From Pseudarthrobacter sp. L1SW (GTDB taxonomy: Bacteria > Actinomycetota > Actinomycetes > Actinomycetales > Micrococcaceae), in the NCBI RefSeq assembly GCF_020809045.1, contig NZ_CP078079.1:2976001-3040000 (forward strand): a DNA stretch of 64,000 nt, in the 5' to 3' direction. Below the pieces are notes generated by a model. That model had not been told where the DNA came from. It worked only from the letters and a program-made list of their open reading frames with translations, and did no database searches. Position numbers and translations under genes: made by a program. Each line of letters begins with the position of its first letter. The first letter of the stretch is position 1. Below are positions 51,935-60,285 of this stretch, piece by piece.

Positions 51935-53101
51935 TCAGTTGCCCTTGACGTTGATGAGCTGCCGCAGTTTGTGCCGGACGGACACCAGGTCCGCCGCGTC
52001 CTGCATGACGACGTCGATCGGTTTGTAGGCTGCCGGAATCTCGTCGATGAAGGCCTCCGAGGCCCGGAACTCAATCCCGCGCATGGCCTTCTTCAGCTCC
52101 TCCAGGGAGAAGGCCTTGCGCGCGGCGTTGCGGGAGTACTCGCGGCCGGCACCGTGCGGCGAGGAGTTCAGCGACTCGGGGTTGCCGCGGCCTGCCACAA
52201 CGTACGACGCCGTCCCCATGGACCCCGGAATGAGTCCAGGATCGCCGGGCTCGGCTTTGATGGCGCCCTTGCGGGACACCCACACCGACTTGCCGTAGTG
52301 CGTCTCCCGCTGGGTGAAGTTGTGGTGGCAGTTGATCCGCTCCAGCTCGCGCACGCGTCCGCCCACCCAGTGGCCGAACTGGGTGGCAACGCGGTCCATC
52401 ATCTCCTCGCGGTTCAGGAGGGCGAAGTGCTGGCCCCAGCGCAGCTCCGCAATGTACCTCTCGAACTGGGGCGTGCCCTCTTCAAGGTAGGCGAGGTCCG
52501 GATCAGGGAGGTGGATCCTGCTTTTCGTCACCACGCGCTGGGCGACGCCGATGTGGTGCTGGGCGATCTTGTTGCCGACGCCGCGCGAGCCGGAGTGCAG
52601 GAAGAGCCAGACTGCGTCGGATTCGTCGGCGCAGACCTCGATGAAGTGGTTGCCAGAGCCCAGGGAACCCAGCTGCAGCTCCCATTTTTCGACGTACTGG
52701 CCGGGGTTGAAGCCGGCCTTCGCGGCCTGCCTCTTCAGCTCGGCGATCCGGGGTTCCGCTGTGGGAACGACGTTCCTGTTGTTGTGGCCGGCGGAGAGCG
52801 GGATGGCACGCTCGATGTCCTCACGCAGCTTCTTCCGGTCCTTCGGGAGATCCTTGAGGGCGTACTGGGTCCGGACGGCGATCATGCCGCACCCGATGTC
52901 CACCCCCACCGCCGCCGGGATGATGGCATGCAGCGTGGGGATGACCGAGCCCACCGTTGCGCCCTTGCCCAGGTGGGCGTCGGGCATCAGGGCGAGATGC
53001 GGATAGATGAAGGGGAGCTGCGAGGTCATCACGGCCTGCTCCCGGGTCTTCTTATCCAGGATGGACGCCCAGTTCAGGAGCTTCGGGCTGATGGCTTCCA
53101 T
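51935..53101 (-). CDS. rtcB: RtcB-type RNA ligase
   Basis: The 388-residue protein is of the RtcB family, which joins RNA 3'-phosphate and 5'-OH ends using GTP and Mn2+. Conserved signatures include PDAHLGKGATVGSVIPT, VGVDIGCGMIAVRT (Cys and Asp ligands), SLGSGNHFIEVC, LHSGSRGVGNKIAQHH and SSPHGAGREYSRNAARKAF, with the GMP-accepting His. It stands alone: no RtcA cyclase, RtcR or archease is visible. GGGAGGGG precedes the ATG at 53101. Repair of damaged RNA is the inferred role. Confidence 0.93.
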   Translation of the reverse strand: MEAISPKLLNWASILDKKTREQAVMTSQLPFIYPHLALMPDAHLGKGATVGSVIPTLHAIIPAAVGVDIGCGMIAVRTQYALKDLPKDRKKLREDIERAIPLSAGHNNRNVVPTAEPRIAELKRQAAKAGFNPGQYVEKWELQLGSLGSGNHFIEVCADESDAVWLFLHSGSRGVGNKIAQHHIGVAQRVVTKSRIHLPDPDLAYLEEGTPQFERYIAELRWGQHFALLNREEMMDRVATQFGHWVGGRVRELERINCHHNFTQRETHYGKSVWVSRKGAIKAEPGDPGLIPGSMGTASYVVAGRGNPESLNSSPHGAGREYSRNAARKAFSLEELKKAMRGIEFRASEAFIDEIPAAYKPIDVVMQDAADLVSVRHKLRQLINVKGN

Positions 53102-53191
53102 GCTTCCCCTCCCGCTGCCGGATCCGGACTAACGTGGATTCAAGGCTACTCCCGCAATCAGACGAACCCGCCGCTGCAAGGAGACGCAACC

Positions 53192-53629
53192 ATGGTGAAT
53201 GTGCAGACCCAGATCCACATCAACAGGCCGCGGGCCGAGGTGGCGGAGTACGCCGCCAATCCGGACAACGCACCGCAATGGTATGTGAACATCCACAGTT
53301 CGCAGCGACTGACCAGCGGCCCGGTAGCCGCCGGGTCCAGGGTGGCTTTCACCGCGAAGTTCCTGGGCCGGGAGCTGAGCTACACCTATGAGTTCGTGGA
53401 GTACGTCCCGGGCGAGAAGCTGGTGATGAGGACAGCCCAGGGCCCCTTCCCCATGCAGACCACCTACACGTGGACGGACGACGACGGCGGCACGCGCATG
53501 AGCCTCGGCAACACCGGGAGCCCCTCAGGTTTCTCGCGGCTGGCAGGGATCTTTATGGCGCCGATGATCCGGCGGGAAACCCGGAAGGACCTGCGGAAGC
53601 TCAAGTCGATCCTCGAGGGCGGGCATTAA
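53192..53629 (+). CDS. SRPBCC-family protein
   Basis: The 145-residue START-like protein begins with VQTQIHINRPRAEVAEYAA, has the YTYEFVEYVPGEKLVMRTAQG strand block, and ends with a long helix RRETRKDLRKLKSILE. Its ligand is unknown. The true start is the ATG at 53192 with AAGGAGA upstream; the same frame is open back to 51824 antisense to rtcB, which is not coding. It is divergent from rtcB and convergent with cysN. Confidence 0.8.
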   Translation: MVNVQTQIHINRPRAEVAEYAANPDNAPQWYVNIHSSQRLTSGPVAAGSRVAFTAKFLGRELSYTYEFVEYVPGEKLVMRTAQGPFPMQTTYTWTDDDGGTRMSLGNTGSPSGFSRLAGIFMAPMIRRETRKDLRKLKSILEGGH

Positions 53630-53647
53630 CGCAGCCGTTAACCACGA

Positions 53648-53709
53648 AATCGCCGGAACGCTGCGGGAACGCCGTATCTCTACGGCGGCCTCACGCTGTT
53701 CCGGCGATT
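53648..53709. terminator. Branched bidirectional terminator
   Basis: A 12-bp outer stem (53648-53659 with 53698-53709) encloses a 6-bp inner hairpin (53671-53676 with 53681-53686). It lies between the convergent SRPBCC and cysN genes and could act for both. Confidence 0.65.
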
Positions 53710-53719
53710 CCGGCGAAAA

Positions 53720-55126
53720 CTAGATGCTGTAGCGCTCGTCCTCGTGGTCGCCCGGGTGGTCCTTGACCAGGCCCGCAGCCAGTGTGTTGCCGTCCAGCGG
53801 GTCGATCACCAGGAACGCGCCGGTCCGGCGGTGGTGCAGGTAGTTCTCCAGCGGCAGCGGCGCAGCGAGCCGGAGCTGTGCGTTGCCGATGTCGTTCAGT
53901 TCCAGGGTGGACGCCGGCTCCAGCTTGAAGGAGGCAAGGTCCAGCTTGCCGGACACGTTGCGGACCAGTGCCTGGACCGTGCGGGTGCCATGCTTGACCA
54001 GCACCTTCTGGCCCTCGCGCAGCGGCTTCGGGGACAGCCAGCACAGCGCCGCGTAGAGGTCGGCCGAGGCTTCGCGGACGGTCCCGGCGGCGGCAATGGT
54101 GTCACCGCGGGCGACGTCGAATTCCTCAGCCAGGCGGATGGCCACGGACTGCGGGGCTGCGGCTTCCTCCAGCGAGGCGCCGGCGAAGTCGATGCCCACC
54201 ACGGTGGTGGTGCGCGGGTCCTGGCCGGGGGTCAGGACGGAGACCTTGTCCCCCACCTTGACCGAGCCCTCGGTGATCTGGCCGGCGTACGCGCGGTAGT
54301 CACGGTAGGCCTCCACGTCCAGGCCGGCAGCCACGGCGTCCGGAGCCAGTGCGCCCTGCGGCCGGATAACCAGCTGCACCGGGAAGCGGAAGCTCTCCAG
54401 GTGGCTTTCCAGTTCGTCGGCTGCAGGGAGGGTTTCGAGGACCTCGAGGAGCGCAGGTCCGGTGTACCAAGGGGTGCGCTCGGAGCGCTCCACCACGTTG
54501 TCGCCGTCGAGCGCGGAAACGGGAACCACCAGCAGATCCGTAATCCCATCAGAACCGAGGCCCAATTCGCGGCCCACCTGCTGCACGTCGGCTTCGATCT
54601 CGCGGAACACGGACTCGCTGAAATCAACGAGGTCGATCTTGTTCACGGCCACGATCACGTGCGCCACGCGGAGCAGCTGCAGCACGGACAGGTGGCGGCG
54701 GGTCTGCTCCAGCACGCCCTTCCGGGCGTCAATGAGGACGACGACGGCGTCCGCAGTGGACGCGCCGGTCACCGTGTTCTTGGTGTACTGGACGTGCCCG
54801 GGGCAGTCGGCCAGGATGAAGCTGCGGCGGTCGGTGGCGAAGTAACGGTAGGCCACGTCGATGGTGATGCCCTGCTCGCGCTCGGCACGCAGGCCGTCGG
54901 TCAGCAGGGCGAGGTCGATCCCGCCCTTCTCCCCGCCAAAGCCGCGGTCGGCCGAAGTCCGCGCAACGGCGTCGAGCGTGTCAGCCAGGATGGCCTTGGA
55001 ATCGTGAAGGAGGCGGCCCACCAAAGTGGACTTGCCGTCGTCGACCGATCCTGCGGTGGCGAACCGGAACAAAGTGGTGGGCAGGGCTGTTTCCAGGTCC
55101 GCCGGGAGAACTGCTTCGGTGGTCAT
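53720..55126 (-). CDS. cysN: Sulfate adenylyltransferase subunit 1 (GTPase)
   Basis: The 468-residue EF-Tu-like GTPase drives APS synthesis by CysD. It shows the P-loop AGSVDDGKSTL, the switch RAEREQGITIDVAYRYF, ADCPGHVQYTKN and the guanine-specificity VAVNKIDLVDFSE. No APS kinase (CysC) is fused, in line with an APS-reductase pathway. Its ATG overlaps the cysD stop codon by one base (TAATG). It is the last gene of the sirA-cysHDN operon. Confidence 0.95.
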   Translation of the reverse strand: MTTEAVLPADLETALPTTLFRFATAGSVDDGKSTLVGRLLHDSKAILADTLDAVARTSADRGFGGEKGGIDLALLTDGLRAEREQGITIDVAYRYFATDRRSFILADCPGHVQYTKNTVTGASTADAVVVLIDARKGVLEQTRRHLSVLQLLRVAHVIVAVNKIDLVDFSESVFREIEADVQQVGRELGLGSDGITDLLVVPVSALDGDNVVERSERTPWYTGPALLEVLETLPAADELESHLESFRFPVQLVIRPQGALAPDAVAAGLDVEAYRDYRAYAGQITEGSVKVGDKVSVLTPGQDPRTTTVVGIDFAGASLEEAAAPQSVAIRLAEEFDVARGDTIAAAGTVREASADLYAALCWLSPKPLREGQKVLVKHGTRTVQALVRNVSGKLDLASFKLEPASTLELNDIGNAQLRLAAPLPLENYLHHRRTGAFLVIDPLDGNTLAAGLVKDHPGDHEDERYSI

Positions 55127-56070
55127 TAGAAATACCCGTCCTTCTTGCGGTCTTCCATGGCGGCCTCGGAGATGCGGTCATCCGCACGGGTGGCGCCACG
55201 CTCGGTCAGGGTGGAGGCGGCAACTTCAACCACGACGTCGGACACGGTGTATGCGTCCGACTCCACGGCGCCGGTGCAGGACATGTCCCCCACGGTGCGG
55301 TAGCGGACGGTCTTGGTGATGACGTCCTCGTGCGGCAGGGGCTGGGAGACTTCACCGACTGCGCGCCACATGCCGTCGCGGGCGAAGACCTCGCGCTCGT
55401 GGGCGTAGTACAGGCCGGGCAGCTCGATGTTCTCGCGTTCGATGTAGCGCCAGATGTCCAGCTCGGTCCAGTTGCTGATGGGGAACGCGCGGACGTGCTG
55501 GCCCACGGTGTGGCGGCCGTTGTAGAGGTTCCACAGCTCGGGGCGCTGGTTGCGCGGGTCCCACTGGCCGAACTCGTCGCGCAGGCTCAGGATGCGCTCC
55601 TTGGCGCGGGCCTTGTCCTCGTCGCGGCGTCCGCCGCCGAAGACGGCGTCGAACTTGTTCTGCTGGATGGCGTCCAGCAGCGGGACGGTCTGGAGCGGGT
55701 TGCGGGTGCCGTCGGCGCGCTCGGCGAGCTCACCGCGGTCGATGAACTCCTGCACGGAGCCCACCACAAGCTTCAGGCCCAGGCGCTCCACGGTGCGGTC
55801 GCGGAAGTCGATGACCTCGGGGAAGTTGTGGCCGGTGTCCACGTGGAGCACGGGGAACGGAACCTTGCCCGGCCAGAACGCCTTGGTGGCCAGGTGCAGC
55901 ATCACCACGGAGTCCTTGCCGCCGGAGAACAGCAGCGCAGGCTTCTCAAACTCGGCAACAACCTCGCGGATGATGTGGATGGCCTCGGACTCGAGGGTGT
56001 CCAGGCTGGAGAGTCGGGTTGAGACGGCGGACTCAGTCACCTGGGTCTCCTCGGTTAGTGAAGTGCTCAT
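55126..56070 (-). CDS. cysD: Sulfate adenylyltransferase subunit 2
   Basis: The 314-residue PP-loop enzyme makes APS from ATP and sulfate with CysN. It has the PP-loop LLFSGGKDSVVMLHLA, VLHVDTGHNFPE, FGGGRRDEDKARAKERI and the C-terminal RRYRTVGDMSCTGAVESDA-type zinc-free tail (TVRYRTVGDMSCTGAV). The ATG at 56070 overlaps the cysH stop codon by four bases (ATGA). The longer frame to 56412 is antisense-like and is not used. Confidence 0.95.
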   Translation of the reverse strand: MSTSLTEETQVTESAVSTRLSSLDTLESEAIHIIREVVAEFEKPALLFSGGKDSVVMLHLATKAFWPGKVPFPVLHVDTGHNFPEVIDFRDRTVERLGLKLVVGSVQEFIDRGELAERADGTRNPLQTVPLLDAIQQNKFDAVFGGGRRDEDKARAKERILSLRDEFGQWDPRNQRPELWNLYNGRHTVGQHVRAFPISNWTELDIWRYIERENIELPGLYYAHEREVFARDGMWRAVGEVSQPLPHEDVITKTVRYRTVGDMSCTGAVESDAYTVSDVVVEVAASTLTERGATRADDRISEAAMEDRKKDGYF

Positions 56071-56873
56071 ACGTGTAGTCCGCATTCTGTCTTGTCGGTG
56101 CCTGCCCAGCGGCCGGCTCGGGGGTCGTCGCCGGGCGCTACCTTGCGGGTGCAGGGCTGGCAGCCGATGGAGGGGTAACCCTGGGAAAGCAGCGGGTTGA
56201 CGGGCAGGAGGTTGTCGTCGGAGTACTGGACCAGCTGGTCGAACGTCCACGCGGCCATAGGGTTGACCTTGACCAGGCCGTTCTTCTCGTCCCAGCCCAC
56301 CAGCGGGGTGTTGGTGCGGGTGGGCGCTTCGTCGCGGCGGACGCCGGTGAACCAGAGTTCGTAGCCGGCAAGGGTGCGCTGCAGCGGGGCCACCTTGCGG
56401 AGGGCGCAGCACTGGGCTGCGTCGCGGGCAAAGAGGTCCTTGCCCAGCAGCCGGTCCTGCTGCTCCACCGTGTTCTCCGGGAGCACGTCCACCACGTTCA
56501 CGCGGAGGTTCGCGGCCACCTCGTCACGCGTGGCGTAGGTTTCCGGGAAGTGGTAGCCGGTCTCCAGGAACAAGACGTCGACGCCGGGCATCTGGTCAGC
56601 CACCAGCGCCGGCAGGACGGCGTCGGCCATGGAGCAGGCGACGGCGACGGCGGGGAGCTCGAAGTTGCGCTCCACCCAGGCGATCACGTCGCGGGCCGGG
56701 GCGTCCCAGCCGAGCTCGGCAGCGCCGGCCTCGGCCAGCGCCTTCAGTTCTTCCTTGGAGCGGAGTTTGGGGGCTGCAGGTTCAGCAACAGCGGTTGCCG
56801 CCGTGGCCTCCACCTGTGCAGCGGCTTCCGCCGGCGCAACTACCGGGTCCACTCCGAGTGCATGCTTGCTCAT
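56067..56873 (-). CDS. cysH: Assimilatory APS reductase
   Basis: The 268-residue enzyme reduces APS to sulfite with thioredoxin as electron donor. Its two pairs of cysteines (AQCCALRKV and GCQPCTRKV) would bind a 4Fe-4S cluster. This marks the APS-using bacterial type rather than the PAPS-only enzyme of E. coli. The C-terminal redox Cys is in TECGLHV. The ATG at 56873 overlaps the sirA stop codon by one base (TAATG). An Ala-rich N-terminal extension of about 35 residues is present. Confidence 0.95.
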   Translation of the reverse strand: MSKHALGVDPVVAPAEAAAQVEATAATAVAEPAAPKLRSKEELKALAEAGAAELGWDAPARDVIAWVERNFELPAVAVACSMADAVLPALVADQMPGVDVLFLETGYHFPETYATRDEVAANLRVNVVDVLPENTVEQQDRLLGKDLFARDAAQCCALRKVAPLQRTLAGYELWFTGVRRDEAPTRTNTPLVGWDEKNGLVKVNPMAAWTFDQLVQYSDDNLLPVNPLLSQGYPSIGCQPCTRKVAPGDDPRAGRWAGTDKTECGLHV

Positions 56874-58618
56874 TACTGCAGTGCCTCCTCGTCTGCTGCG
56901 TGGGCCCATTCGGCGAAGGTCTGGCCTTCGGCACGCTGGGCCACGAAGGTGCGGACGACGCGCTCAACGTAGTCGGGCAGGTCATCGACGTAGACCTTGA
57001 GGCCGCGGACGGTGCGTCCCAGCCCTGCTTCCTCGCGTTCGTTGGAAGCCAGCCCGCCGCCCAGGTGGACCTGGAAGCCCGGGGAGGGGTCGCCGTCGGG
57101 CGTTGGAAGCATCATGCCCTTCAGGCCGATGTCCGCCGTCTGGATGCGGGCGCAGGAGTTGGGGCAGCCGTTGATGTGCAGGGACAGCGCGTGCGGCAGT
57201 TCGCCGGACTCCGCCAGGTCCGCCAGGCGGCGTTCCAGTTCGGCCACGGCGGTGGCGGCCGTGTGCTTGGTCTCCACGATGGCCAGCTTGCAGTACTCGA
57301 TGCCGGTGCAGGCGATGGTGCCGCGGCGGAACACGGACGGACGGGCGGACAGGCCCAGCGCGTCCAGTTCGGCCACGAGCGGCTCAACCTGGTCCTTCTC
57401 GACGTCCAGCACAACGAGCTTCTGGTGCGGCGTGGTGCGCAGCCGGTAGGAGCCGCGGGCCTCGAGGGTGTCCGCGAGCTTCACCAGCGCGGCGCCGGAC
57501 AGTCGGCCGGCCAGCGGCGTGGCGCCGATGAAGAACTTCCCGTCCTTCTGCTCGTGCACGCCGATGTGGTCACCGGGGGTGGTGGGCTTGGGCGCGGCAG
57601 GACCGTCGGCCAGCTTGTAGCCGAGGTATTCGTCCTCGAGGATCTGGCGGAACTTCTCCGGACCCCAGTCGGCCATCAGGAACTTCAGGCGGGCCTTGGT
57701 GCGCATGCGCCGGTAGCCGTAATCGCGGAAGATGCTGGTGACGCCGAGCCACACGTCCGCGGCCTGTTCCGGCTTCACGAAGGCGCCCAGGCGCTTGCCG
57801 AGCATCGGGTTGGTGGACAGCGCACCGCCGGCCCAGAGGTCGTAGCCAATGCCGAGTTCGGGGTGGCGGACACCGACCAGCGCAAAGTCGTTGATCTCGT
57901 GGACCACGTCCTGGCTGGGGTGCCCGGTGATGGCGGTCTTGTATTTGCGCGGCAGGTTGGACAGCAGCGGGTTGCCGATGAACCGCTCCCCCAGCTCCTC
58001 GATCAGCGGGGTGGGGTCGATGATCTCGTCCTTGGCGATGCCTGCCACGGGCGAACCCAGGATCACGCGGGGAACGTCGCCGCAGGCCTCGGTGGTGGAC
58101 AGGCCAACACCTTCCAGGCGGGTCCAGATCTCCGGGATGTCCTCCACGCGGATCCAGTGGAGCTGGATGTTCTGGCGGTCGGTGAGGTCGGCGGAGTCGC
58201 GGGCGAAGTCAACGGAGATCTGGCCGATGACGCGCAGCTGCTCCGTGGTGAGCGCACCGCCGTCGATGCGGACGCGCAGCATGAAGTACTTGTCTTCGAG
58301 CTCGTGCGGCTCAAGGGTTGCGGTCTTGCCGCCGTCGATCCCGGGCTTGCGCTGGGTGTAGAGGCCCCACCAGCGGAACCGGCCGTGGAGGTCCTGGCCG
58401 GGGATGGCGTCGAAGCCTTCCTTGGAGTAGATGGTCTCGATACGCTCGCGCACGTTGAGGCCGTCGTCTTCCTGTTTCCAGGTTTCGTTGGCGTTAAGGG
58501 GCGTTTTGCCGTCCACTTTCCACTGCCCGTGCGGCTTCGCGGCGGGGCGGGACGTGCGGGCCGGGCGCTTGGAGGCAGCGGAGTCCGCGGACGCTCCGGC
58601 TAGAGCTGTATCAGTCAT
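56873..58618 (-). CDS. sirA: Ferredoxin-dependent sulfite reductase
   Basis: The 581-residue siroheme/4Fe-4S enzyme reduces sulfite to sulfide with six electrons from ferredoxin. Cluster ligands are in CTGIEYCKLAIVET and NGCPNSCARIQTADIG, and there are two nitrite/sulfite reductase half domains. Nitrite reduction is an alternative, but cysHDN and sirohydrochlorin chelatase next door favour sulfite. It is the promoter-proximal gene of the operon and has a leaderless promoter. The first 40 residues are basic and low-complexity (RPARTSRPAAKPHG). Confidence 0.95.
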   Translation of the reverse strand: MTDTALAGASADSAASKRPARTSRPAAKPHGQWKVDGKTPLNANETWKQEDDGLNVRERIETIYSKEGFDAIPGQDLHGRFRWWGLYTQRKPGIDGGKTATLEPHELEDKYFMLRVRIDGGALTTEQLRVIGQISVDFARDSADLTDRQNIQLHWIRVEDIPEIWTRLEGVGLSTTEACGDVPRVILGSPVAGIAKDEIIDPTPLIEELGERFIGNPLLSNLPRKYKTAITGHPSQDVVHEINDFALVGVRHPELGIGYDLWAGGALSTNPMLGKRLGAFVKPEQAADVWLGVTSIFRDYGYRRMRTKARLKFLMADWGPEKFRQILEDEYLGYKLADGPAAPKPTTPGDHIGVHEQKDGKFFIGATPLAGRLSGAALVKLADTLEARGSYRLRTTPHQKLVVLDVEKDQVEPLVAELDALGLSARPSVFRRGTIACTGIEYCKLAIVETKHTAATAVAELERRLADLAESGELPHALSLHINGCPNSCARIQTADIGLKGMMLPTPDGDPSPGFQVHLGGGLASNEREEAGLGRTVRGLKVYVDDLPDYVERVVRTFVAQRAEGQTFAEWAHAADEEALQ

Positions 58619-58624
58619 GCATCG

Positions 58625-58676
58625 ACTGTAGGTCCCGCCCGAAGAGCGTCACAAAGGCCCGGAAACGCTAAGTCAC
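58625..58676 (-). promoter_or_regulatory. sirA promoter with sulfur-regulon-like element
   Basis: On the minus strand, TTGTGA (58649-58654), an 18-base spacer and TACAGT (58625-58630) end six bases before the ATG. GTGACTTAGCGTTTCC (58661-58676) lies 22 bases upstream of the -35 and overlaps the end of the sirohydrochlorin chelatase gene. Confidence 0.7.
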
Positions 58677-59542
58677 CTAGGGAAATATTTCGTCACGAAA
58701 CGCCGGACGGCCTTGAAGAAGCCACCCTCCTGTGTTTCGGGCTCCGGTCCTGCGGGGGCTGCGGCGGCGGGCGCTGCGCGTTCAACCTCAGGCGCTTTGG
58801 CAGGCGTTTCCTTCATTTTTGCGACGGCGGCGTCGTACCGTTCCAGCGCGATCTCGGCGAGCACGGGGGACGGCAGCAGGGGTTCGGTGACAACGTCGGC
58901 GCCGGCCTTGGCGAGCTGGTCGTGGAAGTGGCCCGGCGCCAGGAGGTAGGAGGCAATCACCACGCGCCCGCCGACGTCGACAGCCCCGGCGGACTCCCCC
59001 GCGCCGGCACCGCCTTCCAGTTCCTCGCGAAGCATTGCGACGGCGTCGGGCACTGAAGGCTTGGCCGAGGCCCCGTAGGCGGCCACCATCCGGTTGGACC
59101 GGAGCTGCTGCAACTGGCCCAGGAGCTCCTCGACGCTCTTGGCCGCGTTGGGATTGGACGAGCCCGCGGCGGCCAGGACGATCACATCATTGTCCGTGAC
59201 GCCGGCTTCCCGCAGCCGCTGGTCCAGCAGCTCTGCCAGGCGCGGATCCGGCCCCAGCGGGGCGGCCGCGGCACTTCCCGGCCGGCTCTTCACAGCCCTC
59301 GCGATGTCCACCTTCACGTGGTAGCCCACGCTGAGCAGCAGCGGAACCACGACGGCGGATTCCCCCTCGGGCAGGCCCGCCACCACGTCCACCAGGTCCG
59401 GCTGCTGGACGTCCACATAGGCTTCCCGGACATCGAGGCCCGGGCGCAGCGCGGCAATGGCATCCCGGAGGGCGTTGACCTCCGCGGCACCTTGTGTGTT
59501 GGACGTCCCATGGGCGCAGGCGATCATGATGGGGCTGTTCAT
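58673..59542 (-). CDS. Sirohydrochlorin chelatase (SirB/CbiX-like)
   Basis: The 289-residue protein has the CbiX core: MIACAHGTSNTQG with a metal-ligand His, then PLLLSVGYHVKVDIA, and a second APGHFHDQLA half. It should insert iron into sirohydrochlorin to give siroheme. A Pro/Ala/Glu-rich linker and a basic C-terminal tail (FFKAVRRFVTKYF) follow after about residue 235. The ATG at 59542 has TACGCT seven bases upstream. The ORF to 60229 is not protein-like. The gene lies just upstream of sirA but with its own probable promoter. Confidence 0.88.
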   Translation of the reverse strand: MNSPIMIACAHGTSNTQGAAEVNALRDAIAALRPGLDVREAYVDVQQPDLVDVVAGLPEGESAVVVPLLLSVGYHVKVDIARAVKSRPGSAAAAPLGPDPRLAELLDQRLREAGVTDNDVIVLAAAGSSNPNAAKSVEELLGQLQQLRSNRMVAAYGASAKPSVPDAVAMLREELEGGAGAGESAGAVDVGGRVVIASYLLAPGHFHDQLAKAGADVVTEPLLPSPVLAEIALERYDAAVAKMKETPAKAPEVERAAPAAAAPAGPEPETQEGGFFKAVRRFVTKYFPR

Positions 59543-59602
59543 AGGGGCTAGCGTAACGTTGGAGCCGCTCTGTCCGCCCTCTTTAAACCGCCGGGACGCT
59601 CC

Positions 59603-60271
59603 ATGACATTCCCTTTTGACATCGCCCTGGTATGGCTGGACCTGGCCGGCGTCTTCTTCTTCGCCGTGTCCGGGTCGTTGCTGGCGGCCCGGAAGCAGTT
59701 CGACATTGTGGGCTCGCTCCTGCTTGCCTCGCTGGTGTCCCTCGGCGGGGGCGTGATCAGGGACATCATCCTCGCCGTCATCCCGGCCGCGTTCACCAAC
59801 CCCGCCTACCTGGTCCCGCCGGTGCTGGCCACGGTCCTGGTGTACTTCCTGTTCCCGGCTTTCCAGCGCTTCACGTCGCTGCTGGTCCTGTTCGACGCCG
59901 GCGGGCTGGCCCTCTTCTGCATCACCGGCACGCTGAAGGCGCTCAGCTTTGGCGTGAACCCCCTGGCCGCAGTCCTGCTGGGCGTCACCACTGCGGTGGG
60001 CGGCGGGCTGCTCCGGGACATCACGGCCAACGAGGTGCCGCAGCTGTTCAACCCTGCCGACCTGTACGCCGTACCCGCATTCTGTGGAGCCGCGCTGACC
60101 GGCGTGCTCTGGGTGACCGGGACCTTCAATGCGCTCACCGCCTGCGCCGTTGCCGCGGTCGTGTTTGCCTTCCGGGTGTTGGGCTGGCGGCGGTCCTGGC
60201 GCATCCCGCTGGCCGTCCACGGCTGGCACCGGACCGGGGCTGGCAGCGGCGAACCGCAGGGCCGCGATTAG
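59603..60271 (+). CDS. TRIC-like cation channel/UPF0126 membrane protein
   Basis: The 222-residue protein has about seven hydrophobic segments as two similar halves (LDLAGVFFFAVSGSLLAARK with GGGVIRDIILAVIP, and LFDAGGLALFCITGTLKAL with GGGLLRDITANEVP). This is the YicG/YadS/UPF0126 pattern, now linked to trimeric intracellular cation (TRIC) channels. Function in bacteria is uncertain. It is followed 14 bases later by a SUKH-like gene. Confidence 0.85.
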   Translation: MTFPFDIALVWLDLAGVFFFAVSGSLLAARKQFDIVGSLLLASLVSLGGGVIRDIILAVIPAAFTNPAYLVPPVLATVLVYFLFPAFQRFTSLLVLFDAGGLALFCITGTLKALSFGVNPLAAVLLGVTTAVGGGLLRDITANEVPQLFNPADLYAVPAFCGAALTGVLWVTGTFNALTACAVAAVVFAFRVLGWRRSWRIPLAVHGWHRTGAGSGEPQGRD

Positions 60272-60285
60272 CTAGGATATGAAGC

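Noticed and set aside
51824..53191. N-terminal extension of the SRPBCC ORF
   Set aside because: Antisense to rtcB; the ribosome site and family start are at 53192.
56071..56412. Upstream extension of cysD
   Set aside because: It is a shifted reading of cysH; the ATGA overlap at 56070 marks the true start.
59543..60229. Upstream extension of the sirohydrochlorin chelatase ORF
   Set aside because: Antisense to the TRIC-like gene and low-complexity; the CbiX core begins at 59542.
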